Shown: positions 1 to 6,284 of the stretch, piece after piece
Numbering within the stretch: position 1 is the stretch's first letter
Layout: each line of letters starts with the position of its first letter
Assembly: GCA_031394045.1 (NCBI GenBank)
Contig: JANMWN010000037.1
Coordinates: 1 to 12,024, forward strand
Length of the DNA: 12,024 nucleotides
Origin: JANYIP01 sp031394045
GTDB taxonomy: Bacteria; Actinomycetota; Actinomycetes; Prado026
Direction: 5' to 3'
Made by a program: the position numbers and the translations under genes
The notes under the pieces: generated by a model
What the model was told of the DNA's origin: nothing
What the model saw: only the letters and a program-made list of their open reading frames with translations
Database searches by the model: none

Positions 1-780
1 TGCCTGCGCTGCAACGAGCGGATCAAGTTCGCCGCCGTCCTGGACCGAGCGCTCGCCCTGGGTTTCGACGCCGTCTGCACGGGTCACTACGCCCGGCTCG
101 TCGACGGCCCCGACGGGCGCCAGATGCACCGCGCCGTCGACCCAGGCAAGGACCAGTCGTACGTCCTCGGTGTGCTGACGGCGGACCAGCTGGCCGGCGC
201 GCTCTTCCCGCTCGGGGACAGCCGCAAGGACGACGTACGCGTCGAGGCCGCATCCCGCGGGCTGGCCGTGGCCGAGAAGCCGGACAGCCACGACATCTGC
301 TTCATCTCCGACGGCGACACCGCAGGCTTTCTCACCCGGGCGATCGGCGCGGCGCCCGGAGACATCGTCGACACCGACGGCGCAGTCCTGGGTACGCACG
401 AGGGCGCCTTCGCGTTCACGGTCGGGCAGCGCCGGGGTCTGCGCATCGACCGGCCGGCCTCCGACGGCCGGCCCCGGTACGTCCTGTCGATCTCACCGGT
501 CGACCGCACGGTCACCGTCGGGGTGCAGGAAGAGCTTGCCGTCACAGCGGTCGAAGGGCTGCGGCCGCGCTGGTGCGGGCCAGAACCGCAGGGCGCGTTC
601 GCCTGCGGGGCCCAGCTCCGGGCGCACGGCGAGGAGCTGCCCGCCGTGGCCGAGGCGGTCGGGGGAGGCCTCGTGGTGCAGCTCGCCGTACCCGCCTACG
701 GCATCGCCCCGGGCCAGGCAGTCGTGCTGTACGACGGCACCCGCGTCATCGGGTCGGCGACCGTCGGCGCCGCTCACTAG
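1..780 (+). CDS. mnmA: tRNA-specific 2-thiouridylase MnmA, 3' part (5' end outside window)
   Basis: MnmA uses ATP and a persulfide sulfur to convert wobble U34 of Lys, Glu and Gln tRNAs to 2-thiouridine in the cytoplasm. The reading frame is open from base 1 to a TAG stop and gives 259 residues, so roughly the first 100 residues (PP-loop ATPase part) are missing. Visible motifs are CNERIKF at residues 4-10, whose Cys4 matches the first catalytic cysteine, TGHYARL at 27-33, GKDQSYVL at 49-56, and DSHDICFIS at 95-103, whose Cys100 matches the second catalytic cysteine that carries the persulfide. The FTVGQRRGL motif at 139-147 and a C-terminal beta-barrel region follow. The next gene starts 9 nt downstream, so the two are probably co-transcribed. 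Recognition is secure; only the start is unknown. Confidence 0.95.
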   Translation, partial: CLRCNERIKFAAVLDRALALGFDAVCTGHYARLVDGPDGRQMHRAVDPGKDQSYVLGVLTADQLAGALFPLGDSRKDDVRVEAASRGLAVAEKPDSHDICFISDGDTAGFLTRAIGAAPGDIVDTDGAVLGTHEGAFAFTVGQRRGLRIDRPASDGRPRYVLSISPVDRTVTVGVQEELAVTAVEGLRPRWCGPEPQGAFACGAQLRAHGEELPAVAEAVGGGLVVQLAVPAYGIAPGQAVVLYDGTRVIGSATVGAAH

Positions 781-789
781 GCTGCCAGC

Positions 790-1815
790 GTGCCCAGCCC
801 CGCCCCGTCCCCAGCTGCGCAGGCCGCGCGGCTCCCGCTGGGTGCGGCCACCGGAATCGGTTCGCTCCCGGGCACCTCGATCCGCGCTGCGGTCCAGCTG
901 ATGATCGACGAGCTGCCGGATCTCCTGCACCTGCCCGAGCTGCCCGCCCGCGGACCCGGGGCCGAGATGACCGGCCGCGCCCTGGCGCTGCTGCCCGACT
1001 TCCCGGCCCAGTGGGGTCCGACCGGGTGGGCGCTGGCCGACCGCGCGGGGCACGACTCCCGGCGGGGCGTGTCACTGCTCGGCGAGGACCTCGACGCGAT
1101 CGAAGAGCTCGCCGAGGGCTGGACCGGTCCGCTCAAGGTCCAGCTCTGCGGGCCATGGACCCTGGCCGCCACCGTCGAGCTGCGCAGCGGACGCAAGCTG
1201 CTGGCCGACCGCGGGGCCACGCGTGACCTGCACCAGGCGTACGCCCAGGCGGTGACCGACCACGTGGCCGAGGTGGCCAAACGGCTCCCGGGTGCCGGTC
1301 TCGTGCTCCAGCTGGACGAGCCGGCCCTGCCGTTCGTGCTCGAGGGCGGGGTCCCGACGCCGAGCGGCCTGACCAGGCTGGCCGCCGTCGACATCCAAGA
1401 GGTGCAGGGCGTGCTGCGCGCGGCCGCCGACGCGGTGCCCTCGGTCCTCGTCGGCGTCCACTGCTGCGCCGCCTCACCTCCGCTCCGGATGCTGCGCGAC
1501 TCGGGCTCGGGCTTCGCCTCGCTCGACGCGACGTTGCTGACGGAGCACGAGGACGACCCGGTCGGTGAGCTGGTCGAGGCCGGGATCCGGCTGCTGCTGG
1601 GCATCGACCCCACCGTCGAGGCGGAGGCGTCAGCCATCCCGCTGCGCGGGCTGTGGCACCGTCTCGGTCAGCCGCCCGAGCAGCTGGCCTCGGTCGTGGT
1701 GACGCCGACCTGCGGGCTCGCCGAGGTTTCGCCCGACGCGGCCAGGGCCGCGCTCCGACGGTGCGCAGAGGTGGCCCGACTGCTGACCGACGACCCGGAG
1801 GGTCCCCGTGGTTGA
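790..1815 (+). CDS. Single-domain cobalamin-independent methionine synthase (MetE C-terminal)-like protein
   Basis: This 341-residue protein resembles the C-terminal catalytic barrel of MetE, which moves a methyl group to homocysteine at a zinc site; it lacks the N-terminal half of full-length (about 750 aa) MetE. Seen in the sequence: TGIGSLPG at 21-28, QLCGPWTLA at 119-127, LDEPAL at 175-180 (substrate-binding acidic residues), an H-C-C motif at 224-226 (His224 and Cys226 fit the HxC zinc ligands) and TPTCGL at 305-310 (Cys308 fits the last zinc ligand). The Glu ligand of classical MetE is not obvious. The GTG start lies 9 nt after the mnmA stop with only a weak ribosome site, which suggests translational coupling; the end overlaps ligA by 8 bp. 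A similar gene of unproven function sits next to ligA in mycobacteria (Rv3015c, from memory). Family membership is well supported; the methyl donor and the actual reaction are not. Confidence 0.85.
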   Translation: MPSPAPSPAAQAARLPLGAATGIGSLPGTSIRAAVQLMIDELPDLLHLPELPARGPGAEMTGRALALLPDFPAQWGPTGWALADRAGHDSRRGVSLLGEDLDAIEELAEGWTGPLKVQLCGPWTLAATVELRSGRKLLADRGATRDLHQAYAQAVTDHVAEVAKRLPGAGLVLQLDEPALPFVLEGGVPTPSGLTRLAAVDIQEVQGVLRAAADAVPSVLVGVHCCAASPPLRMLRDSGSGFASLDATLLTEHEDDPVGELVEAGIRLLLGIDPTVEAEASAIPLRGLWHRLGQPPEQLASVVVTPTCGLAEVSPDAARAALRRCAEVARLLTDDPEGPRG

Positions 1816-3919
1816 TCAGGAACCCGGTGTGCCGGTGGACGGCGTGCTCGTCGACGGCGTACCCGTCGAGGCGCGCGAGCAAGCCATCGAGCTGGCCAAG
1901 GTCGTCGACGAGCACCAGTACCGCTACTACGTCCTCGACGCGCCGACGACCAGCGACGGCGACTACGACCGGCTGCTGCGCGAGCTGGAGGCGCTCGAGG
2001 AGGCGTACCCCTCGCTACGTACGCCGGACTCGCCGACCCTGCGTGTCGGCGGCACGTACTCCACGCAGTTCACCCCGGTCGAGCACCTGGAGCGGCTGCT
2101 CAGCCTCGACAACGTCTTCGACCACGGCGAGCTCGACGCCTGGGCCGAGCGGGTCCTGCGGGACCTCGGCGCCGCCGACGGTGGAGCTGCCCTGCGCTGG
2201 CTCTGCGAGGTCAAGCACGACGGGCTGGCCATCGACCTGGTCTACGAGCGCGGCCGGCTGCTCCGCGCGGCCACCAGGGGTGATGGGCGAACCGGCGAGG
2301 ACGTCACGCCGAACGTCCGCACCCTCGCCGGCGTACCCGACGATCTCGCGCAGACCGACCAGCGGTTCCCGGTGCCCGACCTGCTCGAGGTGCGCGGCGA
2401 GGTCTACTTCCCGGTAGCCGGGTTCGCCGAGCTCAATGCCTCGCTGGTGGCCGCGGGCAAAGCGCCGTTCGCCAACCCGCGGAACACCGCGGCCGGCTCG
2501 CTGCGGCAGAAGGACCCGCGCGTGACGGCCTCCCGTCCGCTGCGGCTGGTCGTGCACGGGCTCGGCGCCCGCAAGGGCTTCGAGCCGGCCACCCAGTCCG
2601 AGGCGTACGCCGCCCTCGAGTCCTGGGGCCTGCCGACCAGCCCGGACTACAAGGTGGTCGACGACCTGGCCGGGGTCCGGGAGTTCATCGAGTACTTCGG
2701 TGTGCACCGGCACGACCTCGACCACGAGATCGACGGCGTGGTCGTCAAGGTCGACGACGTCGCGAGCCAGCGGCGACTCGGGTCCACCTCGCGTGCGCCG
2801 CGGTGGGCCATCGCGTTCAAGTACCCGCCGGAGGAGGTGACCACCAAGCTCCTGCGGATCGAGGTGAACATCGGCCGGACCGGACGCGCCACGCCGTACG
2901 GGGTGATGGAGCCGGTCGTCGTCTCCGGGTCGACCGTCGAGATGGCGACCCTGCACAACGCCCAGGAGGTGGCCCGCAAGGACGTGCGCGCGGGCGACAC
3001 CGTGGTGCTGCGCAAGGCCGGCGACGTGATCCCCGAGATCGTCGGCCCGGTCGTCGCCCTCCGCCCCGAGGGCCTCCCGCCGTTCGTCATGGACACCCAC
3101 TGCCGCGAGTGCGGCACCGAGCTGCGCCCGGAGAAGGAGGGTGACATCGACATCCGCTGCCCGAACGCGCAGAACTGCCCCGCGCAGCTGCGGGAGCGGG
3201 TGTTCCACCTGGCCGGGCGGGGTGCCTTCGACATCGAGGTCCTGGGCTACGAGGCGGCGGTGGCGTTGCTGGACAGCAAGCTGATCACCGACGAGGGGGA
3301 CGTGTTCTCGCTGACCGCCGAGCAGCTCGCGACCGGCCCGTTCTTCACCCGCAAGGACGGCGCGCTGGGTGCCAACGCCAGCAAGCTGATCGACAACCTC
3401 GAGGCGGCCAAGCAGCAGCCGCTGTGGCGGGTCATCGTCGGGCTGTCGATCCGTCATGTCGGTCCGACCGCAGCGCAGGCGCTCGCGCGCGAGCTGCGTG
3501 ACCTGGACACGATCTTCGGCTCCACCCCGGAGCAGCTGGCGGCGGTCGAGGGGGTCGGCCCGGTCATTGCGGACTCGCTGCTCGAGTGGTGGGACGTGCC
3601 GTGGCACCAGTCCGTCGTCCAGCGCTGGCGCGAGGCGGGCGTACGGATGGCCGAGGCCGCCGCCGACGAGGGGCCGCGTCCGCTCGCCGGCCTCACCGTG
3701 GTGATCACCGGGAGCCTGGCCGGCTGGAGCCGAGACGAAGCGACCGAGGCGGTCCAGCGGCTGGGCGGCAAAGTGAGCGGCTCGGTGTCCAAGAAGACGT
3801 CGTACGTCGTGGCGGGGGAGAGCCCAGGCAGCAAGTTCGACAAGGCGGTCGCGCTCGGCGTACCCGTGCTCGACGACGCGGGCTTCGCGGCGCTGCTCGC
3901 CAATGGGCCGAACGGGTGA
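1808..3919 (+). CDS. ligA: NAD-dependent DNA ligase LigA
   Basis: LigA seals single-strand nicks in duplex DNA using NAD+ and is the essential replicative ligase of bacteria. The 703-residue product shows the whole architecture: NMN-binding domain Ia (HQYRYYVLD at 36-44, SDGDYD at 49-54), adenylation domain with the KxDG nucleophile motif (KHDG, Lys136), RGE at 196-198, an NPRNTAAGSLRQ motif at 223-234, DGVVVK at 309-314, an OB fold, a Cys4 zinc finger (Cys432, Cys435, Cys451, Cys457), helix-hairpin-helix repeats (about 470-600), and a C-terminal BRCT domain (about 624-703). GTG at 1808 is preceded by GGAGGG at 1797-1802, and the start overlaps the preceding stop by 8 bp. The N-terminal lead before domain Ia is somewhat long and contains DGV-type repeats. 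Length and motifs are normal, so the gene should be functional. Confidence 0.98.
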   Translation: MVDQEPGVPVDGVLVDGVPVEAREQAIELAKVVDEHQYRYYVLDAPTTSDGDYDRLLRELEALEEAYPSLRTPDSPTLRVGGTYSTQFTPVEHLERLLSLDNVFDHGELDAWAERVLRDLGAADGGAALRWLCEVKHDGLAIDLVYERGRLLRAATRGDGRTGEDVTPNVRTLAGVPDDLAQTDQRFPVPDLLEVRGEVYFPVAGFAELNASLVAAGKAPFANPRNTAAGSLRQKDPRVTASRPLRLVVHGLGARKGFEPATQSEAYAALESWGLPTSPDYKVVDDLAGVREFIEYFGVHRHDLDHEIDGVVVKVDDVASQRRLGSTSRAPRWAIAFKYPPEEVTTKLLRIEVNIGRTGRATPYGVMEPVVVSGSTVEMATLHNAQEVARKDVRAGDTVVLRKAGDVIPEIVGPVVALRPEGLPPFVMDTHCRECGTELRPEKEGDIDIRCPNAQNCPAQLRERVFHLAGRGAFDIEVLGYEAAVALLDSKLITDEGDVFSLTAEQLATGPFFTRKDGALGANASKLIDNLEAAKQQPLWRVIVGLSIRHVGPTAAQALARELRDLDTIFGSTPEQLAAVEGVGPVIADSLLEWWDVPWHQSVVQRWREAGVRMAEAAADEGPRPLAGLTVVITGSLAGWSRDEATEAVQRLGGKVSGSVSKKTSYVVAGESPGSKFDKAVALGVPVLDDAGFAALLANGPNG

Positions 3920-3949
3920 ATGGGCCGCGCTGACGGCGCACGCTCCCAT
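3920..3949 (+). terminator. Possible stem-loop after ligA
   Basis: ATGGG (3920-3924) can pair with CCCAT (3945-3949), enclosing an inner GCGC stem around the loop TGACG (3927-3930 with 3936-3939). The stem has an unequal internal loop and no T-run follows, so this is at best a weak or factor-assisted terminator. A 9-bp direct repeat, AATGGGCCG, lies at 3902-3910 and 3919-3927 and spans the ligA stop codon. Confidence 0.25.
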
Positions 3950-3957
3950 CGGACGGA

Positions 3958-3986
3958 TAGTCAGGAGTCCTGCCGTTTGTTACCGT
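3958..3986 (+). promoter_or_regulatory. Candidate promoter for the first GGDEF-EAL gene
   Basis: TAGTCA at 3958-3963 (four of six bases match TTGACA) and TACCGT at 3981-3986 (fits TAnnnT) are separated by 17 bp. Transcription would start near 3993, giving a leader of about 58 nt before the GTG at 4051. The region is markedly less G+C-rich than the flanking genes. The assignment rests on pattern matching alone. Confidence 0.3.
3962..3972. repeat. Short palindrome CAGGA-G-TCCTG
   Basis: An 11-bp perfect inverted repeat with 5-bp arms and a one-base centre lies inside the spacer of the candidate promoter. Its position fits a repressor operator, but a palindrome this short could be chance. Confidence 0.3.
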
Positions 3987-3991
3987 ATGAG

Positions 3992-4014
3992 GTTACGTGA
4001 CTACTTGTCGTAAC
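3992..4014. repeat. Inverted repeat GTTACG-N11-CGTAAC
   Basis: Perfect 6-bp arms at 3992-3997 and 4009-4014 are separated by 11 bp, with a further GTTACCG at 3979-3985 just upstream. It sits at the predicted transcription start of the first GGDEF-EAL gene, so it could be a regulator site or a hairpin in the leader. It does not match the BldD consensus as I know it. Confidence 0.35.
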
Positions 4015-4050
4015 AGATGAGCAAGCTCCGAGCAAGCCCGAGGGGGGCCC

Positions 4051-6183
4051 GTGGCCGACGCCGACGCGCCGACCGACCACGCGCCCACAGACCGCCTGCC
4101 CACCGAGGAAGCCCTCCCCGACCCCTCGCCAACCCCCTTCACCCCCTCGCTGTTCGCTGCCCTGCTGTGGCCCTCGCTCCTGGGTGGAGCCGCGGTGCTC
4201 TGGCTGGCGCTGAACGGGTTGGCGCAGGGCGGTGTCATCGGCAAGTCCGGTGCCCTGGTGGCACTGGTCGCCCTGGTCGTGTTCGGCGAGCTGCGCCCGG
4301 TCGTGACGTCCCGGTCGTACGGCGAGGGCATCACCCCGTCGATCGCGTTCACCTTCGCCATCCTGTTCGTCTGGGGCCCGTGGCCGGCCCTGCTCGCCCA
4401 GGCCCTGGCCTCGGTGGTCTCGGACCTGGCCGCGCGCAAGAACTGGTGGCGGACCCTCATCAACCCCGCGCAGTACGTACTCTCGTTCTTCGCCGCCTGG
4501 GGCGTGATGTATGCCTGCGGCTACCGGGCGAGCACGAGCGAGCTGCACGTGATCGCCGCGTCGGACCTGTCGATCATGGCGCTGGCCTGGGTGACGTACT
4601 TCCTGGTCAACAACTGCATCGTCTCCGGCGTCCTGGCTGCCTACGCGGGGGAGTCGTTCCGCTCGATCTTCTTCGAGGACTTCGGCTACCTGGTCCTGTC
4701 GAACTTCTCCATCATCGTGATCTCGCCGCTGGTCGCCCTCGCTGTGCAGACCAGCATGTGGTGGTTGCCCCTTCTGCTCCCGCCGCTGTTCGCGATCTAC
4801 CGGACGTCGGCGATCTCGCTGGAGAAGGAGTACCAGGCGGGGCACGACGCCCTGACCGGGCTGCCCAACCGCAAGTACCTGCTCGAGGCGCTGGACGAGG
4901 TGCTGGCCGAGGTGCCCGCGGGTCGCCGCGTCGGGCTCTTCCTGCTGGACCTCGACCGGTTCAAGGAGGTCAACGACACGCTCGGGCACCACGTCGGTGA
5001 CCGGCTCCTCGAGCTGGTCGCCGAGCGGATCGTCGGCGCGCTGCGCCCCTCGGACCTGGTGGCCCGGCTCGGCGGCGACGAGTTCGCCGTGCTGCTGCCC
5101 ACCATCGCCGACGCCGCTGCCGCCACGGAGGTCGCTCAGCGGATCCAGTCGGCGCTCTCGGAGCCGTACCACTTCGAGGGGGTGCTGCTGGAGCTCGAGG
5201 CGAGCGTCGGGATCGCGCTCTACCCGGACCACGGCGCGGACGTCTCCGAGCTTCAGCGCTCGGCCGACGTGGCGATGTACCTGGCCAAGGACGAGCGCTC
5301 GGGCATCGAGGTCTACTCCGCCGACAAGGACCAGAACTCGACGACCCGCCTGGGTCTGCTGGGATCGCTGCGCCAAGGCATCGACGACGGTCAGCTCGAG
5401 CTGCACTACCAGCCCAAGGTCTCATTCGGTACAGGCAGCGTCGTCGGGGTCGAGGCCCTGGTCCGCTGGCGGCACCCGCACCGCGGGCTGATCTTCCCCG
5501 ACGAGTTCATCCCGTTGGCCGAACGGTCGGGCCTGATGCATCGGCTCACCGCGTACGTCGTGGACGCCGCACTCGAGCAGGCCGCGCGCTGGTGGGCGGT
5601 CGGCCTCGAGATCCCCGTCGCTGTCAACGTCTCCGCCCGTGACCTGCACGGCACCATGCTCGCCGAGACCGTCGGCCGCGGACTGGCCCGGCACGGCCTG
5701 CCGGCCAGCGCCCTGCGCCTGGAGCTGACCGAGCGGGTGCTGATGTCCGAGCCCGGCCGGGTCGCCGGGACTCTGGGCGCGCTCGAGCGGCTCGGTGTCC
5801 AGCTCAGCCTCGACGACTTCGGCACGGGCTACTCCTCGCTCGTGCTCCTGCAGCGGCTGCCGGTCAGCGAGATCAAGATCGACCGGTCGTTCGTCAAGCG
5901 TCTGCTCACCTCGCCGGACGACACCAAGATCGTGCGCTCCATCGTCGACCTGGCCCACGCGCTCGGTATCGAGGCGGTCGCGGAGGGCGTCGAGACCGAG
6001 GAGATCTGGGACGTGCTCGAGGCGCTGGGCTGCGACAGCGCCCAGGGCTGGTACGTCAGCCGACCGCTGCCCGCCGACCGAGCGACCGAGTGGCTCTTCC
6101 GGCACCCGAGCCGGGCCAGGTCGCTGCGGATGCTCCGCGGCGGCGCGGGCGCCCTGACTCAGGTTGACTCAGGCACCGCCTGA
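4051..6183 (+). CDS. Membrane-anchored GGDEF-EAL c-di-GMP synthase/phosphodiesterase (paralogue 1)
   Basis: This 710-residue protein should make and/or degrade c-di-GMP at the membrane. A Pro/Asp/Thr-rich cytosolic lead (1-33) is followed by about six or seven hydrophobic segments between 34 and 255 with the motifs GELRPV (79-84) and AFTFAIL (99-105). The GGDEF domain has DALTGLPNR (266-274), metal Asp300, an inhibitory RxxD at 332-335 and intact GGDEF at 341-345. The EAL domain has EAL (468-470), Asn526, Glu558, DDFGTGYSS (588-596), Lys609, Glu645 and Gln665, the full set needed for phosphodiesterase activity. GTG 4051 is the first start after an in-frame TGA at 4018 and follows a G-rich ribosome site at 4041-4047. 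Its position beside ligA recalls Streptomyces RmdB (SCO5495, from memory), a c-di-GMP phosphodiesterase. Domain calls are firm; the net activity is unknown. Confidence 0.93.
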   Translation: MADADAPTDHAPTDRLPTEEALPDPSPTPFTPSLFAALLWPSLLGGAAVLWLALNGLAQGGVIGKSGALVALVALVVFGELRPVVTSRSYGEGITPSIAFTFAILFVWGPWPALLAQALASVVSDLAARKNWWRTLINPAQYVLSFFAAWGVMYACGYRASTSELHVIAASDLSIMALAWVTYFLVNNCIVSGVLAAYAGESFRSIFFEDFGYLVLSNFSIIVISPLVALAVQTSMWWLPLLLPPLFAIYRTSAISLEKEYQAGHDALTGLPNRKYLLEALDEVLAEVPAGRRVGLFLLDLDRFKEVNDTLGHHVGDRLLELVAERIVGALRPSDLVARLGGDEFAVLLPTIADAAAATEVAQRIQSALSEPYHFEGVLLELEASVGIALYPDHGADVSELQRSADVAMYLAKDERSGIEVYSADKDQNSTTRLGLLGSLRQGIDDGQLELHYQPKVSFGTGSVVGVEALVRWRHPHRGLIFPDEFIPLAERSGLMHRLTAYVVDAALEQAARWWAVGLEIPVAVNVSARDLHGTMLAETVGRGLARHGLPASALRLELTERVLMSEPGRVAGTLGALERLGVQLSLDDFGTGYSSLVLLQRLPVSEIKIDRSFVKRLLTSPDDTKIVRSIVDLAHALGIEAVAEGVETEEIWDVLEALGCDSAQGWYVSRPLPADRATEWLFRHPSRARSLRMLRGGAGALTQVDSGTA
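6169..6183 (+). terminator. Small hairpin across the stop codon of paralogue 1
   Basis: TCAGGC (6169-6174), loop ACC, then GCCTGA (6178-6183) form a perfect 6-bp stem that includes the TGA stop; TCCTT follows. There is no real T-run, so termination is uncertain. The same place carries a direct repeat, TGACTCAGG, at 6155-6163 and 6165-6173. Confidence 0.25.
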
Positions 6184-6190
6184 TCCTTCG

Positions 6191-6221
6191 CCGATCGGCC
6201 GCGACTGCCTCAAGACCGATC
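6191..6221. repeat. GATCGG/CCGATC inverted repeat in the gap between the two c-di-GMP genes
   Basis: GATCGG at 6193-6198 and CCGATC at 6216-6221 form perfect 6-bp arms 17 bp apart; the left arm is part of the 8-bp palindrome CCGATCGG (6191-6198). Related GATCGGGG and CCCCGAT units occur downstream at 6248-6255 and 6263-6269. A protein-binding site is possible but unproven. Confidence 0.35.
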
Positions 6222-6248
6222 CGGAAGATACCGAGACAGACAGTGGGG

Positions 6249-6269
6249 ATCGGGGAACGGTCCCCCGAT
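6249..6269 (+). promoter_or_regulatory. G+C-rich hairpin directly before the paralogue 2 ribosome site
   Basis: ATCGGGG (6249-6255) and CCCCGAT (6263-6269) form a perfect 7-bp stem with a 7-nt loop. The stem ends 4 nt before the Shine-Dalgarno run at 6274-6280. It could shield or expose that site, act as a terminator for the upstream gene, or serve as an operator. No T-run follows, which argues against a classical terminator. Confidence 0.4.
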
Positions 6270-6273
6270 GCCT

Positions 6274-6280
6274 GGGGAGG
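6274..6280 (+). promoter_or_regulatory. Ribosome binding site that decides the start of paralogue 2
   Basis: GGGGAGG ends 4 nt before ATG 6285. The in-frame GTG at 6243, 42 bp upstream, has no comparable purine run before it, so the ATG is preferred. Confidence 0.7.
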
Positions 6281-6284
6281 TGCC

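Noticed and set aside
777..1637. Antisense frame (286 codons) opposite the MetE-like gene
   Set aside because: Ser/Ala/Pro-rich shadow product; the + strand frame carries conserved MetE motifs.
2015..3949. Long antisense reading frame (644 codons) opposite ligA
   Set aside because: It is a shadow of high third-position G+C in ligA; the product is Arg/Gly/Asp/Val-rich with no recognisable motif, while the + strand encodes an intact LigA.
3961..5406. Long antisense frame (481 codons) opposite the first GGDEF-EAL gene
   Set aside because: Low-complexity, Gln/Arg/Gly-rich product with no domain; the + strand has a full set of GGDEF and EAL motifs.
6243..6284. GTG 6243 as the start of paralogue 2
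   Set aside because: It lacks a ribosome site and would translate the hairpin region; ATG 6285 has GGGGAGG at the right distance.
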